Source: Clostridia bacterium (GTDB lineage Bacteria; Bacillota; Clostridia; Christensenellales; Aristaeellaceae). From it: DNA of 64,000 bases. Position numbers and translations under genes: made by a program. Below the pieces are notes generated by a model that worked only from the letters and a program-made list of their open reading frames with translations, did not search any database and was not told where the DNA came from. Positions 42,945 through 51,942 of this stretch are shown here, piece after piece (positions within the stretch are counted from its first letter, which is position 1; every line of letters starts with the position of its first letter). Location: contig JAGBEX010000022.1 in the NCBI GenBank assembly GCA_017936765.1, positions 1-64,000 on the forward strand, in the 5' to 3' direction.

Positions 42945-44432
42945 ATGCTCAAGCTCGCACCCCTGTTCGGCAACGGCGCTGTGCTGTGCCGGAACAAGGA
43001 GATCCGCATCTTTGGCGAGGCCGATAAAGGCCGCACCATCACCGTGACCCTGGGCGAAGCTACCTGTGTGTGCGTCGCCCGGGGCGGCCGCTTTGTGGCG
43101 CGGCTGGCACCCATGGCTGCCGCCACCGGCCTGACCCTCACCGTCACCGACGGCGTGGATACCGTGACCTCCACGGACATTGCCATTGGCGAGGTGTATC
43201 TGGCTGGCGGCCAGAGCAACATGGAGCTGGAGCTGCAAAATGCCGATGAAGGCCAGCAGCTCATCGCCACCCACAACGACCCCGACCTGCGGTACTTCAA
43301 CGTACCCAAGAAATCTGTGTGGAACGAGGACGCCATGCAGCACAACGCCTGGAGCCATTGGGAAAAGGTGGTTCCCGGCAATGCGCGGGATATGTCCGCC
43401 GTGGCCTATTTCTTCGCCCGCAAGCTGCGGGAGAAGCTGAACGTGCCCGTGGGCATCATCGACTGCTATTGGGGCGGCACCTCCATCACCTGCTGGATGG
43501 ACGAGGAAGCCCTCGCCTCCACCGCCGAGGGCCAGCGCTACATGGACGACTATGCCGCCCAGAGTGCAGGCAAGACCATGGAGCAATGGCAGAAGGAAGA
43601 GGACGCCTTCCAGGCCGAAATGACCGAGTGGAACGGCAAGGTGGCTCAGCTGAAGCAGGAGAACCCCGCCATTGAGTGGCCGGAGATCAACGAAAAGGCT
43701 GGCCTGTGTCCCTGGCATCCCCCGGTGGGTCCTGGCTCCCCCTATCGCCCCGCTGGCCTTGCCCACACCATGGTGGAGCGGGTCATTCCCGCCAGCCTGA
43801 GCGGCATCATCTTCTACCAGGGCGAGGAAGACTCCGGCAAAACCACCCGCTACGACGTGCTGATGGACTCCCTCATCCGCACCTGGCGTAAGTATTTCAT
43901 GGACGAGGAGCTGCCCTTCCTGTTTGTGCAGCTGCCCGTGTGGATCGCGGGTGGCGAGACCGATCCCCGCAACTGGCCCGTGCTGCGCCACGCCCAGGAG
44001 CTGACCTGGCGGCGCAACCGCCACACCGGCATGGCCTGCATCATCGATTGCGGCGAGTTCGACAACATCCACCCCACCGACAAGCGCACCGTGGGTGAGC
44101 GCCTCTTCGAGCAGGCTCGCACGGTGGTCTATGGCGAAGAGGGCGAATGCTCCCCCCGCGCGGTGAGCAAGCACACGGAAGGCAGCACCCTGATGGTGAA
44201 CCTCACCGCCCCGGTGGCCGTCCGCGGCGAAGGCGCACCCCAGCACCTGGAGATCGCTGGTGAGGATGGCGTGTATCACGCCGCCGAAGCCGCCATCCAG
44301 GGCGCTACCCTGCGCCTCTCCTGCGCCGAAGTGGCGAACCCCGTGTCCGCCCGCTACGCCCATTGGAACTGGTGCGTGGTGAACCTCTTTGGCGAGAACG
44401 GGCTGCCGCTGGCTCCGTTCATTCTGGCGTAA
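42945..44432 (+). CDS. SGNH-type (sialate O-acetylesterase-like) carbohydrate acetylesterase
   Basis: The 495-residue cytoplasmic protein has the SASA family layout: an N-terminal beta domain (about 1-75) is followed by the SGNH core with catalytic Ser in YLAGGQSNMELEL, IIDCYWGGTSITCWMDE, FYQGEEDS and the Asp-His pair in FDNIHPTDKR, then a C-terminal beta domain. Placed 5 bp after a mannosylglucose phosphorylase, it probably removes acetyl groups from imported acetylated manno-oligosaccharides. GGGAGG overlaps the preceding stop. Confidence 0.85.
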   Translation: MLKLAPLFGNGAVLCRNKEIRIFGEADKGRTITVTLGEATCVCVARGGRFVARLAPMAAATGLTLTVTDGVDTVTSTDIAIGEVYLAGGQSNMELELQNADEGQQLIATHNDPDLRYFNVPKKSVWNEDAMQHNAWSHWEKVVPGNARDMSAVAYFFARKLREKLNVPVGIIDCYWGGTSITCWMDEEALASTAEGQRYMDDYAAQSAGKTMEQWQKEEDAFQAEMTEWNGKVAQLKQENPAIEWPEINEKAGLCPWHPPVGPGSPYRPAGLAHTMVERVIPASLSGIIFYQGEEDSGKTTRYDVLMDSLIRTWRKYFMDEELPFLFVQLPVWIAGGETDPRNWPVLRHAQELTWRRNRHTGMACIIDCGEFDNIHPTDKRTVGERLFEQARTVVYGEEGECSPRAVSKHTEGSTLMVNLTAPVAVRGEGAPQHLEIAGEDGVYHAAEAAIQGATLRLSCAEVANPVSARYAHWNWCVVNLFGENGLPLAPFILA

Positions 44433-44439
44433 AGTTGCC

Positions 44440-44470
44440 AAAAGACAAGGTGTGTTCGCCTTGTCTTTTT
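44440..44470 (+). terminator. Terminator of the mannan operon
   Basis: AAAAGACAAGG and CCTTGTCTTTTT form a stem with a T run right after the esterase stop. Confidence 0.85.
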
Positions 44471-44489
44471 CTTTGCGCCGTGCTATACT
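44461..44489 (+). promoter_or_regulatory. Promoter of the NUDIX gene
   Basis: TTGTCT (44461-44466), 17-bp spacer, TATACT (44484-44489). The -35 lies within the preceding terminator's T run. Confidence 0.5.
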
Positions 44490-44524
44490 CAAATAGAACA
44501 AATGTTCCGTTTGGAGTGACGTCC

Positions 44525-44938
44525 ATGACCTACTCGAAGGTTTTCCCGCTGAACACCTTTCCCGCCCACAAGTATGTGGTGACCTTCGCCCGCTACCAGG
44601 ACAAGTGGCTGTTTTCCCGCCATCGCAGCCGCACCACCTGGGAGACCCAGGGCGGCCACATCGAGGAAGGCGAAACGCCCCTGCAAGCCGCCCGCCGCGA
44701 ACTCTATGAGGAAAGCGGTGCCACGGAGTTCACCATCACCCCCATGTTCGACTACTGGGCAGGCGACCGCACCGGCAGCGCCGTGGGCGTGATCTTCCTG
44801 GCGGAAATCACCCAGCTGGGCGACCTGCCCAACAGCGAAATGGCCGAAGTCCGCACCTTCGGCGCCCTGCCCGACAACCTCACCTACCCAGAAATCACTC
44901 CCTTCCTGTACGAAGCCATCACAAAAGGCTGTCCTTAA
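44525..44938 (+). CDS. NUDIX hydrolase
   Basis: The 137-residue protein has the NUDIX box GGHIEEGETPLQAARRELYEESG (about residues 42-64), which matches GX5EX7REUXEEXG with all metal-binding glutamates. It hydrolyses a nucleoside diphosphate linked to another group; the substrate is unknown. It is a single gene with its own promoter and TTGGAGTG before the start. A repeat separates it from the convergent MATE gene. Confidence 0.93.
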   Translation: MTYSKVFPLNTFPAHKYVVTFARYQDKWLFSRHRSRTTWETQGGHIEEGETPLQAARRELYEESGATEFTITPMFDYWAGDRTGSAVGVIFLAEITQLGDLPNSEMAEVRTFGALPDNLTYPEITPFLYEAITKGCP

Positions 44939-44949
44939 CGGACATCCTT

Positions 44950-44984
44950 TCATTCATTATTCCCAATTCATAATTCATAATTAA
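44950..44984. repeat. Short 'attcattattcccaattcataattcat' dispersed repeat
   Basis: This 35-bp AT-rich repeat lies between convergent genes and matches the one found in frame inside the APH gene at 35764-35801. Confidence 0.7.
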
Positions 44985-46393
44985 ACCTTGTCTTCCATCC
45001 CCTTCATCCTCTTCAGCACCTTCCCCGCCACAATCCACGCCAGGGCGAAGGCAAAGGCGTCGGCCACGGTCTGGGCGCATTGGATGCCCAGCAGGCCGAA
45101 CAGTTTGGGAAGGATCAGCAGCGCGGGGATCAGGAACAGGCCCTGACGCGCCACGGAAATGATGGTGGCGCTGGCGCCGTAGCCGATGGACTGGGTGAAC
45201 ATATTGCTCATCACGATGAAGCCCCACAGCGGCACGGTGATGAGCTGCAGCCGCAAGGCCAGCGTGCCGATGGCGATGACCTGGGGATCGTCCCGACGGA
45301 ACACGGTAACGATGGGTTCAGCAAAGACCATCGACAGCACGCCCAGCACGATGAGGATGCAGGTGGTGACCTTCACGCAATACCAGAAGGCCTCCCGCAC
45401 ACGGCTGTAGTGCCCTGCGCCATAGCTGAAGCCGCACACCGGCTGGAAGCCCTGGCCGAAGCCGATCACCGAGGAATTGATGAACATCACAAAGCGCCCC
45501 ACGATGGACATGGCCGCAATGGCCGCATCGCCATAGGCACCGGCGGTGGTGTTCAGCAGAATGTTGCTCACGCTGGCAATGCCCTGCCGCCCCAGGGAGG
45601 GGAAGCCGGTGTAGAGGATCTTGCCATACATCCGCATGGTGGGCTTGAAGTTCTTCACACTGATGGAAATGGCATCCGGCCTGCGCATGGTCATGTAGAA
45701 AAGAATGGCGAAGCTCACCACCTGGCTGATGGCCGTGGCCACCGCCGCGCCCGCCGTGCCCATGCCGCAGCCGAAGATCAGAATGGGGTCCAGGATCATG
45801 TTCAGCACGCCGCCGGTCACCATGCCGATCATGCCATAGAAGGCCATGCCCTCAAAGCGCAGGAAGTTGTTCATCACAAAGGAACACATCTGGAAGGGCG
45901 TGGCGTAGAAGATGTAGGTGGCGTAGTCCTTGGCATAGGGGGCGATGGTCTCGGTAGCGCCCAGGAAGCGCACCAGCCAGTCGATGTTGCTCAGCCCCAG
46001 CACGGCGATCACAATGCCCACCGCAAAGGCGGTAAAGAAGCCCACGGACACATACTTGCGGCCTTCCTCCTCATCGCCTGCGCCCAGGCAGCGGCTCAGG
46101 TTGGCGCCGCTGCCCATGCCCAGGGTGAAGGCAATGGCCTGAATGATGGACATGGCCGAAAAAATAACGCCCACCGCGCCGGAGGCCGACGTACCCAGCT
46201 GACTGACGAAGAAGGTATCCGCCATGTTGTAGATGGTGGTGATCAGCATGGTGAAGATGGTGGGAACGGCCAGTTTGGGAATGGCACGGCTGACGGGCTG
46301 ATTCAGCAGCATATCGTTGCGCTGCTCACGGGAAACGGTTTTCACACGCAGGACCTCGGTTCCTATTTGATCCATAAGGGTTTCGACGTGCAT
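44981..46393 (-). CDS. MATE-family efflux transporter 1
   Basis: The 470-residue protein has twelve membrane helices in two bundles, MatE type (VPTIFTMLITTIYNMADTFFVSQLGTSASGAVGVIFS; second half GFPSLGRQGIASVSNILLNTTAGAYGDAAIAAMSI; GFQPVCGFSYGAGHYSRVREAF). MATE proteins export drugs, metabolites or nucleotides in exchange for cations. The start at 46393 has AGGGGAAAG upstream; the extra 10 residues of the longer frame include the terminator region. Confidence 0.9.
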   Translation of the reverse strand: MHVETLMDQIGTEVLRVKTVSREQRNDMLLNQPVSRAIPKLAVPTIFTMLITTIYNMADTFFVSQLGTSASGAVGVIFSAMSIIQAIAFTLGMGSGANLSRCLGAGDEEEGRKYVSVGFFTAFAVGIVIAVLGLSNIDWLVRFLGATETIAPYAKDYATYIFYATPFQMCSFVMNNFLRFEGMAFYGMIGMVTGGVLNMILDPILIFGCGMGTAGAAVATAISQVVSFAILFYMTMRRPDAISISVKNFKPTMRMYGKILYTGFPSLGRQGIASVSNILLNTTAGAYGDAAIAAMSIVGRFVMFINSSVIGFGQGFQPVCGFSYGAGHYSRVREAFWYCVKVTTCILIVLGVLSMVFAEPIVTVFRRDDPQVIAIGTLALRLQLITVPLWGFIVMSNMFTQSIGYGASATIISVARQGLFLIPALLILPKLFGLLGIQCAQTVADAFAFALAWIVAGKVLKRMKGMEDKV

Positions 46394-46423
46394 GGGGCTT
46401 TCCCCTGCTGCCGGTTTATGCAA

Positions 46424-46455
46424 AAGAGGCGCAGCCTGTGCAGACTGCGCCTCTT
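46424..46455 (-). terminator. Terminator of the MalEFGK-like operon
   Basis: AAGAGGCGCAG and CTGCGCCTCTT form an 11-bp stem, with a T run on the minus strand, just after the ATPase gene. Confidence 0.8.
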
Positions 46456-46466
46456 ATTGCTAAATC

Positions 46467-47594
<1,128 letters not shown>

Positions 47595-47647
47595 ACTCTG
47601 TGTCTCCTTTTCTCGTATTCCGTCATTGCCGGAGCATCGGGAAGTGC

Positions 47648-48544
47648 TTAGCCCTTCACAGCGCCGCCGGTCACGCCCTCAACATAGTACTTCTGCAGGC
47701 ACATGAACAGCACCGTGACCGGGATGGCCACCAGCACGCCGCCTGCGCAGAACATGGTGTAGCACTGGGCGATCTGATCCTTGTTCAGCCAGCGGTACAG
47801 ACCCACGGCCACGTTCATGCCCGAGGAGGTACCAAAGGAGATGTACTGGGCGAAAACATAGTCGCCCCAGGGACCCATGAAGGCCGTCAGGATGGTGTAG
47901 ATCACGATGGGCTTGGACAGGGGCAGGATGATCTTCTTCAGCACCTGGAAGCGGGTAGCGCCGTCCACGCGGGCCGCCTCGTCCAGGGAACGCGGAATGG
48001 TATCAAAGAAGCCCTTGGACACATAGTAGCCCATGCCGGAGGAGGCGATGTACACCAGAATCAGGCCAGGCACGGCGTTGGCCTGGGTCAGGCCCAGATC
48101 CTTCAGCACGCGGTAGAGGATGATCATGGTCAGCATTCCGGGGAACATGCCCAGGATCAGCATGAGCCGCATCAGGGGCTTGCGCAGCTTGAAGCGGAAA
48201 CGGGACAGGGTATAGCTCATGCACAGCACGATGATGGTCTGCAGCACAGAGGTCACCAGCGCCGCGATGAAGGTATTGGTATACCAGCGGGGGAAGTCGG
48301 TCTTGAACAGGTTGATGTAGTTGTCAAAGCCCCACTTCTGGGGAATGACGTAGCCCACCTGCCAGGTGCTTTCCACGCGGAAGGACTGCAGCAGGATGCA
48401 CACAAAGGGGATCAGCCAGATAATGCTGATGGCCACCAGCAGCGCATAGATGGCGGTGTTGCTCATGGCGCGGGAGGCCTTCAGACCCATGTGGTGCTTC
48501 TGGATGGTGGAGGCATTCTGTTCCAACAACTTATTTTCGCTCAT
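47648..48544 (-). CDS. Sugar ABC transporter permease, MalG/GanQ type
   Basis: The 298-residue permease has six membrane helices with the CUT1 EAA motif ('SLDEAARVDGATRFQVLKKIILPLSKP', about residues 185-212). The closing segment IPVTVLFMCLQKYYVEGVTGGAVKG is the classic MalG end. It pairs with the larger permease encoded upstream; start and stop overlap (TGATG). GAGGAGG lies before the start ATG at 48544. Confidence 0.92.
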   Translation of the reverse strand: MSENKLLEQNASTIQKHHMGLKASRAMSNTAIYALLVAISIIWLIPFVCILLQSFRVESTWQVGYVIPQKWGFDNYINLFKTDFPRWYTNTFIAALVTSVLQTIIVLCMSYTLSRFRFKLRKPLMRLMLILGMFPGMLTMIILYRVLKDLGLTQANAVPGLILVYIASSGMGYYVSKGFFDTIPRSLDEAARVDGATRFQVLKKIILPLSKPIVIYTILTAFMGPWGDYVFAQYISFGTSSGMNVAVGLYRWLNKDQIAQCYTMFCAGGVLVAIPVTVLFMCLQKYYVEGVTGGAVKG

Positions 48545-50088
48545 CACTGGAAATCCTCCTCGTTCTTAATGGAGGGCAGCACGTTGTACACCACCAGGGA
48601 GATCAACGCCACCACCACGAACACCAGAATACCCACCACGGAGGCCAGGTAATACTGGCTTTCCGCGCCCTGGGTGATCTTGAACAGCCAGGTGATCAAA
48701 AGGTCTGTGTAGCCCACGGTACCCGCTGCCGAGGAGGCCGCCGGGTTGGTGGGCGCGCCGCCGGTGAGCAGGTAGATCACGTTGAAGTTGTTCATGTTGC
48801 CGGTAAAGCTGGTCAGCAGGTAGGGACCGGTGACGAACAGCATATAGGGCAGGGTGATCTTGGAATACTGCTGCCAGGCATTGGCGCCGTCGATGCGGGC
48901 AGATTCGTACAGATCCTGGGGGATGTTCATCAGGATGCCGGTGGTGATCAGCATCAGGTGCGGGATGCCGATCCAGATGTTGATGAGGATCACGGTCACG
49001 CGGGCCCAGGTGGGATCCTCCCAGAAGGGAAGCGCCTCGGTGATCCAGCCCATGCTCATCAGGAAGCCGTTCACGATGCCGTTCTTGGCAAACATTTTCG
49101 ATACATACAGCAGGGAGATGAACTGGGGGATGGCGATGGTCAGCACCAGCACGGTACGCCACAGCTTCTTGAGCTTGATGCCTTTCTTGTTGATGGCCAT
49201 GGCCACAAACATACCCAGGAAGTAGTTGGAGAAGGTGGCGAAGAAGGCCCACATCAGCGTCCAGGAAAGGATCTCGCCGAAGGTAGCCGCGTAGCTCTGC
49301 ACGCTGCCGCCACCGGAGGACACGTTCCAGTTCAGCATGGTGTTGAAGTTATCCAGACCCACCCAGGTGAACAGGTTGCTGTAATAGCCATCGTGGGCGC
49401 CATCGTAGTTGGTGAAGGCCACCAGGATCATGAACACGATGGGCATGATGGTGAACACGGTGATGCCGGTGAGGGGCAGCGCCAGCAGGGTGGAGTGGAA
49501 CTTGTCGTCCACCATGGAGCGCAGGTCGTCCTTGCCGGACTTGAGCTTCTTGCCGGACTTGAGGATCTGCTCAGCCAGCTTGTTCTGCCGCACGTTCACA
49601 CGCCAGGTATACACAAAGGCGATGATGAAGAAGATGGTCAGCACGCCGTAGAGCAGGATTTTGAAGGAGTTATCGTTATACACGGTGTAGTAGGCGTCCA
49701 GCACGAAGTCGTATTCCTCGCTGGGGCCCTTGGTGCCCAGGGTGGGCAGCATGGAGAGCCAGTAGCCGCCGGCCAGGATCATGTAGCCGATGAACACCAC
49801 CTCAAACAGCAGGAAAAGCAGGCCGCGCAGGATCTGCCCGCGGGCCAGGTTGCCAAAGCCCATCACCAGGAAGGATACCTTGGTTTTCCAGTCGCCGTTC
49901 ACAAAGGTGGACCAGATGTCCACGGCCTCGTTTTTCACAAGGGTACAAGCGTTTTTGATCAGGTTCCACAGGGCAACGAAAAGGCCGAGGATCTTCTGCG
50001 GAATGGCGCAGAAGAAGCTCTTGACCTTGTAGAGCAGCTTTTGCCCTTTGGAGAGTTTCAGGTATTCAAGATCGCTGTATTTCTTCAT
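48544..50088 (-). CDS. Sugar ABC transporter permease, MalF/GanP type
   Basis: The 514-residue permease is large, as in MalF, with an N-terminal cytoplasmic part (about 1-65) and extra helices before the conserved core (PLTGITVFTIMPIVFMILVAFTNYD; core EAA loop IPQDLYESARIDGANAWQQYSKITLPYM, about 390-420). This form occurs with maltodextrin and galacto-oligosaccharide importers. The GH53 galactanase gene upstream supports galactan oligosaccharides. The start at 50088 is chosen over a frame beginning further upstream inside the intercistronic hairpin region. Confidence 0.9.
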   Translation of the reverse strand: MKKYSDLEYLKLSKGQKLLYKVKSFFCAIPQKILGLFVALWNLIKNACTLVKNEAVDIWSTFVNGDWKTKVSFLVMGFGNLARGQILRGLLFLLFEVVFIGYMILAGGYWLSMLPTLGTKGPSEEYDFVLDAYYTVYNDNSFKILLYGVLTIFFIIAFVYTWRVNVRQNKLAEQILKSGKKLKSGKDDLRSMVDDKFHSTLLALPLTGITVFTIMPIVFMILVAFTNYDGAHDGYYSNLFTWVGLDNFNTMLNWNVSSGGGSVQSYAATFGEILSWTLMWAFFATFSNYFLGMFVAMAINKKGIKLKKLWRTVLVLTIAIPQFISLLYVSKMFAKNGIVNGFLMSMGWITEALPFWEDPTWARVTVILINIWIGIPHLMLITTGILMNIPQDLYESARIDGANAWQQYSKITLPYMLFVTGPYLLTSFTGNMNNFNVIYLLTGGAPTNPAASSAAGTVGYTDLLITWLFKITQGAESQYYLASVVGILVFVVVALISLVVYNVLPSIKNEEDFQ

Positions 50089-50114
50089 GCCTGCAGTTCG
50101 CTCCTTTACGGAAA

Positions 50115-50146
50115 TGGCCGGAACCAATATGCATTGGCTCCGGCCA
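50115..50146 (-). terminator. Intercistronic attenuator between binding-protein and permease genes
   Basis: TGGCCGGAACCAAT and ATTGGCTCCGGCCA form a 14-bp stem with one mismatch around ATGC, between the binding-protein stop and MalF-like start. Confidence 0.7.
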
Positions 50147-50190
50147 AATTTGTGAAGCTTCAGAACTTGTTGAACATCAACAGGTTGCGA

Positions 50191-51714
50191 TTAGTTCTTC
50201 ACGATGGAGATCTCGGTGCCGTTGAGGGTCACGGTGTAGTTGCCAGCCTCAGCGAACACGATGTTGTTGTCGGGGTTGTCAGCGCCCAGATCCTTGATGT
50301 ACTCGGCGCCCACGGTCACCTGAGCAAAGCCCTTATCGGTGCCCCAATCGCCGGGGTTCACGATGCGGCCGCCCATGTAATCGGAAGCAGGCACTTCCAG
50401 GGTCAGGGTGTTGTCCTTCAGGTAGTAGGTGTCGGTGTCGTCGGCGTTATTCCAGCCGTTCCAGGCACCCACGAACAGCAGGGCAGAGGTGTCCAGCTGG
50501 AACAGGGCGTCGATCTTGGCATAGTAGTTGTCCAGGGCAGCCTGCAGGCCAGCCTCGTCGGTAGCCAGCTTGATGTCGTCGCCGATAACCTTGGCGATAT
50601 CCCACCAGGAGCCGTGGATCTGGCCCTGCACGGTGGAGTAGGGAGCCTGAGCGTTCAGAGCAACCAGAGCGGGGTTAGCCTGCACCAGGTCGGAAGCCTG
50701 AGCATTGATGTTGGAGGGACCCCAGGCCAGAGCCTCGAAGCGCTCCATCTGGCAAGCTTCGTTGGTCAGGTACTGAGCCAGCTGATGCAGGGCAGCAGCC
50801 TTCACAGCGTCAACCTGGGGCTTCACGCCCATCAGCTTGTAGCCGCTGAAGGAGCCGATGTGGTAGGACTGGCCGTCCACTTCGAAGGAGGGCAGATCAG
50901 CAACGCCCATGTTGTCGCCCAGGATGCCCTTCACGGTGTTGTAGTCCCAGGTACCGGTCACAACCACGGCAGCGCCGGAGGCGAACTCGGAGCCGGAGGA
51001 GGAGGACAGGTGCATGGGGGACTTGACCAGCTTCTCGATGCCCTTGGCAGCGATCAGGCCGTTGGCGCTGTTGAAGGTGTCGCGCACGGAAATGAAGGTG
51101 CCGTCATCATCGGTGGTCCAATCGGACACGCAGCCGGTGCCGAAGAACATGCCAGCCAGGTACCAGGCAGAGGTCTGCATCTCATAGGCAAAGTACTTCT
51201 GAGCGGCTTCGCAGTCAGCGATGATGGCCTCCAGGGAGTCGATGTGCTCCTCGGGGATCACGGTCTTGTCGTAGTACATGAAGTAGCCGTTATCGGCGGT
51301 CAGGGGATAGGCATACAGAGTGTCGCCGGAGGTCACAGCGGTCACAGCGCCAGGAACATTGGCAGCAGCCACGGTCTCGCCAGCCTTCACGCCCAGCTTG
51401 GCCAGGGCGCCAGCCTGCACCAGACGAGCGAACTGGTCCTGAGCAAAGCAGAACAGGTCGCCACCGGCCTCAACGTCGGTGATCATCTGGGTGCCAGCGT
51501 CAGCTTCGGACACGGCTTCAACGGTGGCGTTGAAGGTGATGCCCAGCTCGTTGGTGGTGTTGTACTTTTCGATCTGAGCCTTGGTCAGATCAACGGCATT
51601 TTCAGCAACCCAGACGGTGATGTCGTAGGTGCCGGCCAGGCTGGCAGCGCCAGCGGTAGCAACCATGGAGAAAGCCATGATCGCGGCGAGCATGAGAGCA
51701 AGGAACTTCTTCAT
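50191..51714 (-). CDS. CUT1 sugar-binding protein with extra C-terminal carbohydrate-binding-like module
   Basis: The 507-residue secreted protein has a signal peptide (KKFLALMLAAIMAFSMVATAGA, no cysteine and no lipobox). Family 1 binding-protein lobes span about 27-400 (YDITVWVAENAVDLTKAQIEKYN, FCFAQDQFARLVQAGAL, TADNGYFMYYDKTVIP, VVTGTWDY). The last about 95 residues (FVGAWNGWNNADDTDTYYL to the C-terminus) look like a starch-binding or SusE-like beta-sandwich, which ordinary MalE proteins lack. It may help hold polymeric substrate at the surface. The operon order is binding protein, MalF, MalG, ATPase. Confidence 0.88.
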   Translation of the reverse strand: MKKFLALMLAAIMAFSMVATAGAASLAGTYDITVWVAENAVDLTKAQIEKYNTTNELGITFNATVEAVSEADAGTQMITDVEAGGDLFCFAQDQFARLVQAGALAKLGVKAGETVAAANVPGAVTAVTSGDTLYAYPLTADNGYFMYYDKTVIPEEHIDSLEAIIADCEAAQKYFAYEMQTSAWYLAGMFFGTGCVSDWTTDDDGTFISVRDTFNSANGLIAAKGIEKLVKSPMHLSSSSGSEFASGAAVVVTGTWDYNTVKGILGDNMGVADLPSFEVDGQSYHIGSFSGYKLMGVKPQVDAVKAAALHQLAQYLTNEACQMERFEALAWGPSNINAQASDLVQANPALVALNAQAPYSTVQGQIHGSWWDIAKVIGDDIKLATDEAGLQAALDNYYAKIDALFQLDTSALLFVGAWNGWNNADDTDTYYLKDNTLTLEVPASDYMGGRIVNPGDWGTDKGFAQVTVGAEYIKDLGADNPDNNIVFAEAGNYTVTLNGTEISIVKN

Positions 51715-51826
51715 ACGGGGATCCTTCCTTTCTTAAAATGGAGCGTTGGAAAAAAACGCATCTATCCGCAGGCGAAAATTCGCCATTGAATACACCCTTT
51801 TTTATTCCAATTCCTTTGATGTCATT

Positions 51827-51877
51827 ATTTTATAGTTACACGCCCAATTTGTCAATACGGTTTTTGGAAACGTTTCC
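51827..51877 (-). promoter_or_regulatory. Promoter with catabolite-type operator for the binding-protein operon
   Basis: On the minus strand TTGACA (51850-51855), 17-bp spacer, TAAAAT (51827-51832). GGAAACGTTTCC (51866-51877), a perfect palindrome with a CG centre typical of LacI/CcpA operators, lies 10 bp upstream of the -35. Confidence 0.8.
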
Positions 51878-51893
51878 GTAAAATTTTTTGAAA

Positions 51894-51934
51894 AAACAGG
51901 ACGATCAACAGGGAGACTGTCGAATCGTCCTGTA
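51894..51934 (-). terminator. Terminator of the galactanase gene
   Basis: CAGGACGAT and ATCGTCCTG form a 9-bp stem followed by TTTTTT on the minus strand, just after the GH53 stop. Confidence 0.88.
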
Positions 51935-51942
51935 TACAGGTT

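Noticed and set aside
48958..51789. Plus-strand frame of 943 codons opposite the MalF and binding-protein genes
   Set aside because: It spans two real genes and a promoter on the other strand, has Gly/His/Val-rich composition and no recognisable domain.
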